Source: Phallusia mammillata (taxonomy: Eukaryota; Chordata; Ascidiacea; Phlebobranchia; Ascidiidae). From it: a DNA stretch of 64,000 bases. The stretch lies in NCBI GenBank assembly GCA_003260075.1, contig QLIY01000394.1, forward strand, positions 1 to 64,000. The letters run 5' to 3'. The stretch's first letter is position 1. Each line of letters opens with the position of its first letter. Shown piece by piece: positions 35,823-46,925 of the stretch. Made by a program: the position numbers and the translations under genes. Under the pieces are notes generated by a model, which had not been told where the DNA came from, ran no database searches, and saw only the letters and a program-made list of their open reading frames with translations.

Positions 35823-38800
35823 TTACACACAATAATAATGTAGCTTAATCAACTTGTTGGTGTTAGGACATGGGTCCCCAAATATTGAATTGTCAGCTTG
35901 AATTGTGCAGGACTGACGATCTGTACAAGTTGCTTGAAGTTTTTTCAATGACCCATCAGCATTGCAATTGGTAGTGAACGCGTTTCCAGGGCAACTAATG
36001 AATAACATAGAAATGGTATAATTTTTTTTTAGAAAAAGGGGTAAGTTAATAAATAATATGTAAAACTTTTTGCAACTAATTGTTTTTAATTTTTAAAAAA
36101 AGTAAATTAACTCAATCATGTTAAAAAAAATATTAAGTGATCGAAATAGTGGCAAAATTTCTTAAATTTAAAAACAAATTCGATCTGACCAAAATTCGTC
36201 CTTTTCTTATAAACATGAATAAAAGTAAGGCAAATTAGGTAAAAAAAATCAGTTTTCGCATAGTTTTGGTTATTCAACTTACGTGGTTGTGTCATCCCTT
36301 CCATAAAATCCATCAATAACGGAAATAACTGTCCATTCTGGACAATCAACGTTTACTGATCCACCGAATTCACAAGCCACAGCAAGGTTAAGGGTCAAGG
36401 TTGCTGCCAAGGTCATAAAAGTTACAATAAGTTGACACCACTTCAAACATATTCTAAATTCTGTACTAACAAAATACTTTTTTGCGGATTATAGTGGCTA
36501 GCTAGAATTAGATCGGTATTTAAATAGGGTACCTAAAAGAATGAAAATGGTTGAAAACATAGAAACATTAAAGACATAAAACACTAGAATTATTGGTCGA
36601 GTTACTAACACAGGAACTTACAGTACAAAAGTTTGCGAAATTCCTATGGGTGACACAAAGAATATTCGCAAATATTTAAAATGCAATTTGTGGAAAATAT
36701 ACTTTTGGGGGTTAGGCTGCGGTTTTATAATAACAAATAAAAAAAAAAAAAGGGGGGGGGGGGTCAAGGTTGCTGCGAAGGTCATAAAAGTTACACCACT
36801 TCAAACATATTCTAAATTCTGTATTAACGAAATACTTGATTACGGTTCATAGCGGCTAGCTAAAATTAGGTCTGTAAACAGGCGCCATTGCCAAAAGAAT
36901 TATTGGTGGAGCCACTGACACAGGAACTCGTAGAAAAAAAGTTTGCGAACTTTCTATAGGTGGCGCAAAGTATATTCGCAAATATTTAAAATGCAATTTG
37001 TGGAAAAAATGCTAAAGGTTGGGATTTGGGGTTAGGCTGGGTAGAACTACTATCACTGGGGGGGGGGGTGCTGACTCAGCAATCATTCTTACCTTAAACC
37101 CAAATTGCTGAGTCAGCACTATAAACGCCTATGCTTCGTTGCGCCACCTATCGAACAATTTTCAACCAGGCGCCAGCCAAATTCCAGTGTTAGTAGCTCT
37201 ACCGTTAGACCGAGGTTTTATAATAACAAATAAAATAAAAAACCTAGTTTCATGGACCACCAGTTGAGAACCACTGCCGTAAGCCTATCCCAATCTCAAT
37301 GTTAATTTAAATAACTGCGCCCTTTACACCATCTAACGGCATTTAGCAAACATTTGTACTGTGAGTTCCTGTGTTAGTAGCTCTACCAGAATTTAACACT
37401 TACGACTTGGCACGCAGTAGTAATCCAGTTTCACAAACTTGTTGGTTCTTGGGCACGGATCACCAAACACTGTGTTGGTTGCAGTCACCAGACAAGATTT
37501 CTGGTTGTCACAGCGACGTTTCAAAATCGCCAGTGATTTAGTTGGCTTGCAATTAGTGGTAAAAACGTTTCCCGGGCATCTGTGAGGGGTTAAAAAGGCG
37601 AAAAGGGGGTGGAATTTGGTTTAATTTACTTTTTATCTTACGTGCTTCGGTCATCACGTCCGTAAAATCCGTCCGTCACAATGATGACGTCACCGCGTGG
37701 GCACGTGATCGTGACGCCGGCTCGGTGCTCGCATGCGACTTTCTTTTTTAGTTGGAACGTCTCAGCTGTGACAAAACAATTAGGTTTGTTACGTAACAAA
37801 TTTCAACAGGGGGGGGGGACAATTAGGTTTGTTACGTAACACATTTCAACACCACAAAAAATGAAAATTTAAAGGACAGACCTAAAAAGTATAACGTTTT
37901 CGTTTTGTAAACTAATTTCTTGGGCATATTTATGAATCAGATTGGTTTTTCCGATAGTTGGTTTATTGCAAAATATTTGAACGTTCAATTTACCCAAAGG
38001 GTGCGGCAAGAGCATGTAGTATGAAAAGGGGGGGGGGGACCTAAAAAGTATAACGTTTTCGTTTTGTAAACTAATTTCTCAGGCATGCATTTATGAATCA
38101 GATCGGTTTTTCCAATAGTTGGTTTATTGCAAAATATTTAAACGTTCAATTTACCCAAAGGGTGCGGCAAGAGCATGTAGTATGAAAAGGGGGGGGGGGT
38201 TTACCCCATTATTTATTTCAAATTAGATGATTTAATTTAGTTCCTTTTACCACACAGGTTCTACATTTTTTATGTTTAGCCCCTGGCAGATGCTAAAATT
38301 ACACTTAATTCCGATTTTGTGTCACTCAATAATAATACCGTAAAAACCTAACTAAATTGTTCCCAAAGCATGACAAGCTATTCTTTTGTTTAAATTAATC
38401 TCCTGTCAGGCACCTCTTGTGTCTTGAATGCTCTTCTCGCATGACATAAAACAAAACACAAAAAATCACACTTACCCCTTTTAACGCAGTAATACTGCAC
38501 AGAAATATATTTATCAACTCCTGGACAATCATCTGCGAAATCATCTGAGCCAGGTTCAAGCACACACGATTGTTTATTATTGCAGTTATCTTTTAGGGTA
38601 TCAAGCCCGTCAGCAGCTTTGCAGTTACCTTTACCACCCTCACCAGGACAACTAAAAACTAGTGATGTACCGAATCGGCGAAATTTCGATTCGGCCGAAT
38701 CCGAATATTCGGCGGTTTTGCCGAATAAATTCGACCGAATCAACCGAATCATTCTGACGTCACGCGAAGTCTTACGCTATGCGTTTGACATGAAAACATA

Positions 38801-39107
38801 AGTTTATCTACCAGGCAATTAGTGCAGAATGGTTGTGTTTCGTCCTAATTTTAGTTCTGTGAGGTTTAACATTGCTTCAAGCATAATTGCAAACCCGACA
38901 ATGAATTACTGATTTTTTTCTGCAGTGGGAAAAACGATAATGTGTCAAAAAACAAAGTAATTGAGGCGATTTTCGTTGGTACTAAGCAAAAAAGACGAGT
39001 TTAACGCTTTGAATGTGTGTTTAAAAAAGATTCAGTTTAGGCCGAATCGTAACAAATTATTCGGCCGGAACCGAATCTTTGGAAAAGTGGCCGATTCGGC
39101 CGAATAA

Positions 39108-39150
<43 letters not shown>

Positions 39151-42100
39151 AGATGTTTGACTTAAGCGAGAGGTTATTGGTTCAAACCTCGGTAATGCAA
39201 CGGGTCAGGTTTAAGTACGTTAGCTTATGAAAATTGGTAGAGCTGCTAACGTAACCACTCAAATGAGATGTGTTTACTTTGCTTGGTGAAAAAAATACAT
39301 AGCGACACAATAACTCTAAAACAATCACCAAGCCGGAAAAAGCTGGGTAACGTTGAAACGTTAAGGAGCGCAAAGCAGTGAAGGGCACAATTTGTTGATA
39401 ATGGTTAAACGCGCTACAGCTACACCGTCATTATAAGGCGTCATGTGACTGGGGCTTACAAGAAAGTGATGTTGGCAAAATTCCGGTAAATGGCGTAAAG
39501 AGCACAGTTGTTTTATGATTAGGAACTAAATTAAAGGCTGATAACTATGTTTAGTTAGTTTAATGTTTTTTTTTACTATACAACTTCACCCAACCCTAAT
39601 ACCTATAACCGTAAGCATTTTTTTAATAATCGTTGATGCTTTTTTCGCTACCTAGAAGCATTTCACAAATTTTTGTGAGTTTATTTCTAACGTTAGTATA
39701 GCTCCACCGCGAAAGTTTCCTAAAACTGTGGTACGCAAGTCTATTTAGGTTGACAAAAGATAGATTAAAATTATATGTCTAAAAAATACGTTTGGAATAT
39801 ATGCAACAGGCACTGTTGTGTCGAAATTTCATTTCATTTGCGTTTCACATGTTTATGACACAACAAAAGAGTTTGCGTTTAGTGCTGTATTAATTCAAGC
39901 AGATGTATTCTATCCTTTTTTGCATCTTTTAGTAACACTGTTTCTGCGTTTACTCTTTCCAGTATGTTTTTTATTTAACCGTGAAATCAACGTACGTTTG
40001 AACAATAAAGCATGTCGCTTTTTACGTCTATTTGGGCCGTTGGGGGGGGGGGGTTTTTTTACTATACAACTTCACCCAACCCTAATAGCTATAACCGTAA
40101 GCATGTTTTTTAAATATTCGTTAATGATTTTTGCGCTACCTAGAAGCATTTCACAAATTTTTGTTCTAACGTTAGTATAGCTCCACCGCGGAGGTTTCCT
40201 AAAACTGTGGTACGCAAGTCTATTTAGGTTGACAAAAGATACGTTTGGAATATATGCAACAGGCACTGTTGTGTCGAAATTTCATTGGGGGGGGGGTCAA
40301 AATCAATACATGTTTTTCATTCCAGAAAATAGTAGTACAGAAGAAGAATACAACTAGTTTAAAACACACAATACTTCTTTCACTTTCAAGCTGGTATAGT
40401 GTAAAATAAATTCGCTTATAAATGTCAACTCACGTATCGGTGTTGTCACGCCCGACAAACCCATCCAGGATCAAGATCACGTGATCATTAGGACACGTCA
40501 GCTGTTGGCGATCGCAAGCTGTTGTGTCAAATGGCCGATATTGTACTGTGAAAGTTAAAATTGAACTTTGAAAACGTAAAACACTAAATCCGTACAGTGT
40601 GGTAATTTTTTAATTGCAAGTTTAAAATTTGAATGAAATACAAAATTAGGCACCTCACATGTGGTTTGGGGAACTTATTTGACAGTAAATGCGTTTCATG
40701 ACATTTTTAAATTAAGACTTTAAAAGGTTAGTTTTCAATTAGGTTTGTTGTAAACTAAATGGTGGATAGATTCTAAAACATTGTTACTACAACCGTTTCC
40801 AAAAGAATGTCACTTCAAACATTTTTCTTGTTGATATTTTCGACTTCGGCAGTTGGTGACCTCAATTTAGTTCAACCCATCGAGAACCACTTGGGAGCAA
40901 TGTCGCTCAAGTTTATTTCTCGGGGAAACACAAGTGAGTGAGATGGGATTAGAACCCACAAACATGTGAACATAAAACAGTTCGCTAACCACTCGATCAG
41001 CCAGCTTGACAAGAGAACAGTTAAAGATCTAAACCAGTGGTTCTCAAACTTTTTTATTGTCGGGGCCAATGGCATTTTTTTATGTGTGTAGGGAGCCGCA
41101 AAAAAACGAAACCTTGAGAAAATCACTAAAGATTATTACTTTGAAAGCTAAAATAGCAACGTTTGGTGGTTTTCTGAGGTCTGGTGCGAGTCGCAAAATA
41201 AGTAGTTGGGAGCCGCATGCGGCCCCGAAAACCGAGTTTGAGAACCACCTATCTAAACGCTATGATGATATTTATTATTATGTTAGTAAAAAAGCAATCA
41301 CTTACCAGGCGATACACATCTGTAGTCGATCTGTGCATAATTACTGACGTTTGCACAAGATGCACCGAATGCTTCATCATTTCCAGTCACTGTACAGGAG
41401 GCCTGGTCCTGACACAGTTCGACGATGGTATTTTCCGATCCTTCGGCCTCACAATCTGCTGTGCTATCACCGGGTCCACATCTGCACATCACAAACGTAT
41501 AGTTAAAGATATGTGTGAGTTTCAGCACTTCGTCAATATTTTATCGGTACAAAGCTGGTACGGACTGAGTCTGCCCTAAAGGTTACTGTGGAAAACAAGT
41601 CTGGCCAAAAAATTTCCTGTCGGGCGTTTTGAAAAGTGAAAAAAGCTTCGAATGCAAATAAATGAACACAAGGAATACACTTTTGCAAAAAGAATCAAAA
41701 TTTATGTATTTTGACAAAGTTTTTATGACCGATTGTAAAACTTTTTTTGGATAATTAAAAAAAAAAATTGTCAGAAATGTTCAGTACATTACTTTTCCCA
41801 CAAGACTGAATAAAAATGCTAAACAAATGTTTGACATGTAATAATAATTCACATTTTAACCGTTAAGGTACAAACAAACGAAAAATAGTTGTCATATGTT
41901 TTATGTAAAGAAACTTACGTATATCCATTCTTTCGTCCGTAAAATCCATCATACACGTCAATCACCTTGTTGTGGGGACATCGGACTGTGACGTCACTAC
42001 CCTGACATGCGTACTCGGTAATGACGTCACATGATTGCACTGTCAAGCAAAAAAATTGAATCAAAAAATGTTTATTTTAATATGCTAAGCCAGCAATAAC

Positions 42101-42152
42101 GAAAATACCTACCCGTTCCAAAACTAAGAAGACTTAGAAAAAGAAACCACAT
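35823..42152 (-). CDS. Secreted lectin with four SUEL (rhamnose/galactose-binding) domains
   Basis: Nine exons on the minus strand: 42113-42152, 41919-42039, 41306-41481, 40434-40545, 38476-38651, 37642-37765, 37404-37579, 36283-36403 and 35823-35994, giving 405 residues. Exon 1 encodes a signal peptide beginning MWFLFLSLLSFG. Each SUEL domain (PF02140 type) is split over two exons with identical phases, and each b-exon of domains 1-3 is exactly 176 nt, which supports descent by exon-pair duplication. Cysteines follow the family pattern. The sugar-binding motifs vary: YGR in domains 1, 3 and 4 but VGR in domain 2; DPC only in domains 3 and 4 (ASC in 1, DDC in 2). It probably binds microbial or egg-surface carbohydrate; that is family knowledge. 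Alternative: the last two exons could form a separate single-domain lectin starting at ATG 36416 with its own signal peptide. Confidence 0.82.
36388..36870. repeat. Duplicated 5' flank of SUEL exon D4a around a G run
   Basis: Sequence 36388-36520 is repeated at 36764-36870 after 12 G (36752-36763). The second copy contains only the start of exon D4a, including the potential ATG. It is probably a contig end. A further diverged pair is 36570-36690 and 36890-37010. Confidence 0.55.
37776..38199. repeat. Three placeholder runs with duplicated intron sequence (lectin intron 5)
   Basis: A short repeat flanks ten G at 37809-37818. Sequence 37876-38027 is repeated at 38039-38188, and both copies end in the same ATGAAAAG followed by ten further G (38028-38038 and 38189-38199). 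Confidence 0.65.
38660..39110. mobile_element. hAT-like element (TAGTGATGTACCGAATCGGC end), right end lost
   Basis: The left end matches, in inverted form, the end at 48940-49010 (TAGAGATGTACCAAATCGGC). The body is rich in TTCGGCCGAA. The right end disappears into a 38-G run (39111-39148). It lies only about 8 nt upstream of the 3' splice site of lectin exon 38476-38651. Confidence 0.6.
39560..40296. repeat. Diverged duplication in lectin intron 4
   Basis: Sequence 39564-39835 reappears at 40050-40287 with deletions, between G runs at 40042-40053 and 40287-40296. The second copy stops at TTTCATT followed by ten G. The region 39995-40045 is a fragment of the hammerhead-like repeat. Confidence 0.55.
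40925..41010 (-). repeat. tRNA-derived SINE fragment
   Basis: On the minus strand GGCTGATCGAGTGGTTAGCG resembles an A box with D arm, followed about 30 nt later by GTGGGTTCTAATCCC, resembling a B box. Acceptor-stem pairing is absent, so it is not a functional tRNA. Related B-box-like pieces lie at 47640-47660, 48538-48560 and 50230-50250. Confidence 0.5.
41035..41250. mobile_element. hAT-type MITE, CAGTGGTTCTCAAAC family (lectin intron 3)
   Basis: Left end CAGTGGTTCTCAAAC; right end GTTTGAGAACCACCT. Perfect 8-bp target duplication ATCTAAAC (41027-41034 and 41251-41258). The body is closely similar to 3886-4092. Confidence 0.9.
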
Positions 42153-43066
42153 TTTTTTCGATAGATTTTTGATCCAAATTTGTTTCCAAACAAAATAACT
42201 GAACAAAAAATAAAAATAAAAAAATTACATTTTGTGTGATCACTAATATTGTCAAATTGAAATCCATTTAAACGAAATAAAACTGATCAGAGAATAAAAT
42301 TGATAAAACTCATCGTTATATACACACCTGTTCTAAGTCCACACAGCATAGTCCATTTCCTTTAGGAAGCAGGTGACGTTTTTTCTAAGACGTTTGACCT
42401 TAAAATTACTCACATTTATGCTAAATGCTTTTTGCACTTTGATCATTGCTATTTTAAGCCTTTTTGTGTCTGCATTGATTAGCAATAAAGGTAAATGTAA
42501 TGGCCTATAAAAGGCCTTAAAAGCGCCATGATCTATTGTTCAAACGTTTTGACAAATACCCATGCCATCATCAGTGATTTGCCGATACATTTGCACAAAA
42601 AATGAAGCGTGTCGCTTTCTACGTTCTCATTAAACTGATGAATAAATGTATAGTGTTTCGAATACTCAATGTGTTTTTTCAACATCAAGGTTTTAAACAA
42701 TATGCTATGTTTATAATGGCGTATTTTGTCCCACCAGTTTCAGCCCAGATTTTTTGAAAAAGACATACGTGTTTAATAATTTTTTTTGTTTTGGTTGCCT
42801 CATACAATCTGCACTGTTATAAAGGGTCGATAGCACACACTAGATGCAGTTAATGCCGTAAAAAATATAATCTACATTTGGTAAAATATAATCTAGCAGA
42901 TAATGCTTTCAAAACCAGTAAAACTGTACCTGGACTTTAACTGGTCTCTTTTCAGGAACCCAACGAATTTCATCAAAAGATCAGAGTTTCAAAGTAGTCA
43001 TATCGTCTCCGCTGCATCAGCCTTTGACCTTGAAAATTCTCCCATTATGAAGAGACAGCTTTTGAC
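42153..43066. other. Upstream of the lectin gene, no gene seen
   Basis: Must hold the lectin promoter and 5' UTR; no TATA box can be assigned confidently. A diverged hammerhead-like repeat fragment is at 42515-42620, with its GAAAC box mutated to CAAAAC. Confidence 0.4.
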
Positions 43067-43477
43067 GGGTGACACTAAAACGCTGAATGGGCGGGACGGG
43101 CGGGACGTCGCGGAAACCGTTAAATATCGGGTAAATTGCTGACGGTTAGTGCTATTAGGGTTGGGTTGAGGTTTTATAAAAGTATGTGAATCAAAAAATG
43201 TCCCTGCCTAAAACTTATTCAGCTGTTTCCTGACATTCAGCAAAAATGCTTGGGCGGGAAGTCTCCCTCGGCCGCTGAATGTTTCCCTCGGCCGCTGAAT
43301 GTTTCGCTCGGTCGCGGAAGGTATCCGGGGGAATTATTTTTAATGATTTTCTATTATAAAACCTTATCCCAACCTTAATAGCACTAACCGTCAGCAATTT
43401 AACCCGATATTCAGCGGTTTTCACGACGTCCCGCCATCTCCCGCCCGTCCCGCCCATTCAGCGTTTTAGTGTCACCC
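43067..43477. mobile_element. MITE with long terminal inverted repeats, GGGTGACACTAAAACGC family
   Basis: Terminal inverted repeats of about 110 bp start GGGTGACACTAAAACGCTGA, continue into a GGGCGGGACGGGCGGGA motif and reach TTGGGTTG...TTTTATA. A perfect 8-bp duplication CTTTTGAC flanks it (43059-43066 and 43478-43485). Length 411 bp; no transposase. Confidence 0.88.
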
Positions 43478-43527
43478 CTTTTGACCATTGAACGCTGAGT
43501 CACAGTGACGTTAAAAATATAACGTGA

Positions 43528-43745
43528 TGGTCTAAAAGTCCATTGGCCACGTTTCAAATTGCAAAGATTGACCAAAGAATACTGGATTCCAGAAAACAAA
43601 TGTATGGTGCTGTAATGAGTACGAAACCAACATGAGTACTGGTTTTGTACTCATTTATTACAGCACCATACATTTGTTTTCTGGAATCCAGTATTCTTTG
43701 GTCAATCTTTGCAATTTGAAACGTGGCCAATGGACTCTTAGACCA
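43528..43745. repeat. Near-perfect 218-bp palindrome
   Basis: Arms of about 104 bp run from TGGTCTAA(A/G)AGTCCATTGG inward to ATGAGTAC(G/A)AAACCA, with a centre of about 10 bp. The differences are two substitutions and a small indel near the centre. It is either a palindromic MITE or an inverted join of two contig ends. It lies within the interval where placeholder runs switch from G to C. Confidence 0.85.
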
Positions 43746-44726
43746 CTATTTGCAATTAGGAAATATGTAACACAAAAACATTTCTTTTCTGCCATTTAGC
43801 ATGTTGGGAGTACTCCAAATACCCTTACATAACTGCAAAAACATATCCTGAAAGAAAAACAACTCTACAACTTTGTCTGTTTAGTCACAATGCAGAATGA
43901 ACACAACAGACGTTTAACTTTCTGGTTAAAGATTTCTAATACTGCAGTGGTTAAACTTTCTTTATTATTATTATTTTATTTTTTTGCAGTTGTTAAACTT
44001 TCTTTAAATACACTACAAACATCTTAAAAATACCTCCTTTTGACTGACCTTGCAAAATGCCCTCCTTTCAAAAAATACCTCCTTTTGACTGACCTTGCAA
44101 AATTTAACTACCTGTTAAATTACAAGTAGACACTTGGTTTAGGGCTTGACATCAGTAAAAACGGAAAATGTCGCTTCAATCAATTGCACGCCTAAGGGTC
44201 GAAAAAACAATTAGATGACATGCATTGTTGGGCAGTTAACAGGCGAATTACAAAAGGCTGCGAAAGAAAACCAAACAGTCTGTTATTTATTTGTTGAATA
44301 TGACAGTTTAAATCTAATAAAAACGTAAAAATCGTCTTTCACTAAACTGGTTTGTTTAACATTTTTGTCTTAAATATATGTTTTATGGCATTTAGCCAAG
44401 CAACTCCATAATTTTGGATCTTGTTAAATGGCCAAGTTGCTGTAGCGAATTGAATGTTTGATGAACCAGCTATCAGGGGTATCAGCCATTTGTTACATGC
44501 TTTGTAAATATGAAGGGTTTTACAAAAATTTATATTTGCACATTTGATTTTTTTGCAGTTTTAAAGTTATGTTTTCAAAAAGAAACATATTGGAATAAAA
44601 ATTATATAAAACTGAATGTGTTGGACGCCATGTATTTTAAAGCTATTCAGATGAGAGCAGGTGTTCTTTTGCAACTGTATCTAACTCAATTGACTTCTGA
44701 AAAAACAAAATTACATTAGATACAAG

Positions 44727-44927
44727 CAGTGGTGGGATTTAAATTTTGTGTCAGCCGGTTCTGTCACAAAAGTCATATTTTTCAGCTGGATCTTAAAAAG
44801 CGGTGTATGAGATAAGATGCAAAAATCCTTTAGCAGTGACCAGTAATGCTAACCGGTTCGCTGATATCCTAAAATTTCGTGAGACGGTTCAATAGAACCG
44901 GTGCTAACCGGCTAAATCCCACCACTA
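44727..44927. mobile_element. hAT-type MITE, CAGTGGTGGGATT family
   Basis: Ends CAGTGGTGGGATTTA and TAAATCCCACCACTA. Perfect 8-bp target duplication GATACAAG (44719-44726 and 44928-44935). Internal ACCGGTT repeats. A remnant of the same family ends near 24063. Confidence 0.9.
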
Positions 44928-45237
44928 GATACAAGTGTCTAAATGCGAAGAAATGTATTGTGTACGATGTATTTCCACCAATGGGCTATTACTTCCATAC
45001 TCCAGTGTATAAACTAGGGTTGAAAATTCTGGAATTAGATTTTTCTGTATTCGAATCTCGGGATTAGTTTTGCTAAAATTCCGAAATTGGAGCCTATCTT
45101 ACGACACCTAAGGGGGGTTCGTCTTTGTCAAACTGGAGAAAACCTTGCATTAACTAGCATTCCTATAAGCAAAGTTTTAATATTTTGAACAGTCCGCAAA
45201 CCGTGTCGTTGAGCTAAAAAAGCATAATTCCAACCTT

Positions 45238-45426
45238 ATGTTAAACTTATTACATGTGAGGCGTCAAATAACAAGACGTCTTGAGTCTACAGCAAATCCA
45301 CAAGGTTCTGTTTCGACAAATTTATTTTACAAAACAATTTCTGACTTCGGAAAAAAGGATGCCTTGGCGAAAGAAAATGCGAATAGTGATACAGTTGCAG
45401 AAAAAATGTTGCAGCATTTGAAATAA
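45238..45426 (+). CDS. Small open reading frame, unidentified, doubtful
   Basis: A 62-residue frame from an ATG to TAA. The N-terminus (MLNLLHVRRQITRRLES) is basic and could form an amphipathic helix like a mitochondrial presequence; the rest is Lys/Glu-rich and ends in a helical stretch. An AATAAA-like motif lies about 150 nt downstream. I do not recognise the protein. It could be a chance frame, a retrocopy fragment or a terminal exon. Confidence 0.25.
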   Translation: MLNLLHVRRQITRRLESTANPQGSVSTNLFYKTISDFGKKDALAKENANSDTVAEKMLQHLK

Positions 45427-46263
45427 CTGAATCACGAAAATGTATACACTGTTGAACGTGGTACAAAACACTAATAGTAGAAAGAACATCTGCAAACTGA
45501 GGGCTGTTTAAATGTTGTTCATTTAATTTTACATTTATGTGTTGTTTGTAAAATTTAAATCATGATAAAAAGATAGAAAATAAAAGATAGACATTTGGAT
45601 TATTTTTTGTCAAAATTTTGCGTTTTTCAGTTGTTGGAAGTCGCTTGATTTAGGAGAATTTTAAATACCTTGACATCATCAAGTTCAGTTTAAATAACTA
45701 CTGTAGGCCCAAATATTCTGCAAAACAAAACAAACTAAAAATTTTGGGTTGAAATGTGGCTTCAAAACAGACTACAGTGGTATATGGTCACTTTTCCGGC
45801 TTTGCAAAAAGTGAATATCGGCATTGTTGCAAAAAATACAGAGCTTGCTGGCTGGAATACTGCTAAAGGAGGGGAAATACCCAAATTGTTTTCATTCACA
45901 AAAAAAGTGTGAGGAGCCAGTACGGGAAAAACGGGCAAATAACGAGACGAATGTTGAGCAAGCAATAGATGAACAATACGCAAATGAAAAATAAGAAAAT
46001 AACTTGGGTGGCATCTGAGCAGAGCTACAACGAAAGTTTAATGCAGAGAAAATGTTCTGGGGTGCCGTTGATTTAATTCTTGCAAAAAACGTATAGATCA
46101 GTGTTTCCCAACCGGGGAGGAATTTTAAAACTTGAGGAGAGGAACTTACTTAATTTTTACATGTGGTTTGTAAATAGACACTTAAGCTCTGGCAATATAG
46201 CCTGTTAAGTTAACAAGCCAATTTTGAATTCTCTTTGTAAGGTTTAGGATCGATTATGTAGTC

Positions 46264-46464
46264 CAGTGGTTCTCAAACTGTGCGTCGCGTCGTTTCAATT
46301 TTCCAAGGGCGTCGCAGAATAGTTCCGTTTCGATGCTTTTTGTTGTATCAATAAACACAACTTTAATATTAAGTTTCCTCATTAACTTTTATTTGCTGGT
46401 GCGTCGCAAGTCCAGAAAACTTTTCGAGGGGCGTCGCAATAAAAACAAAGTTTGAGAACCACTG
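46264..46464. mobile_element. hAT-type MITE, CAGTGGTTCTCAAAC family, distinct body
   Basis: Ends CAGTGGTTCTCAAACTGTG and AAAGTTTGAGAACCACTG. Perfect 8-bp target duplication ATGTAGTC (46256-46263 and 46465-46472). GCGTCGC-rich subterminal sequence. Confidence 0.9.
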
Positions 46465-46925
46465 ATGTAGTCTATTGGGGAGGAATAAAAATGTTTTGAA
46501 TTGTTAAGAGAGGAATTCGTTAAAAAAGTTGGAAATTAAATAATAAGCCATGAAAATATTACCAATAATTTGTTGAAATTTGTGTTGTACAGAGAAAGCC
46601 TTACTATTTCGATGGCACCAAAACTGTTTTACCCTTTTTCGCAGAACAAGAAAACTAACGGCCCCCCCCCCGGTGCGTCGCAAGTCCAGAAAACTTTTCG
46701 AGGGGCGTCGCAATAAAAACAAAGTTTGAGAACCACTGATGTAGTCTATTGGGGAGGAATAAAAATGTTTTGAATTGTTAAGAGAGGAATTCGTTAAAAA
46801 AGTTGGAAATTAAATAATAAGCCATGAAAATATTACCAATAATTTGTTGAAATTTGTGTTGTACAGAGAAAGCCTTACTATTTCGATGGCACCAAAACTG
46901 TTTTACCCTTTTTCACAAAACAAGA
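46399..46925. repeat. 250-bp duplication around the first 10-C placeholder
   Basis: Sequence 46399-46650 is repeated at 46672-46925 with few differences, with ten C at 46662-46671. From here on all placeholder runs are C. Confidence 0.7.

Noticed and set aside
35823..36416. Independent single-domain lectin gene starting at ATG 36416
   Set aside because: Possible, since a signal-like MTLAATLTLNLAVA follows, but a 3' splice site at 36404 with the correct phase makes it the fourth domain of the larger gene. Kept as an alternative in that entry.
40925..41010. tRNA gene on the minus strand
   Set aside because: A- and B-box-like segments are present, but no acceptor stem or anticodon arm can be paired; a tRNA-derived SINE is more likely.
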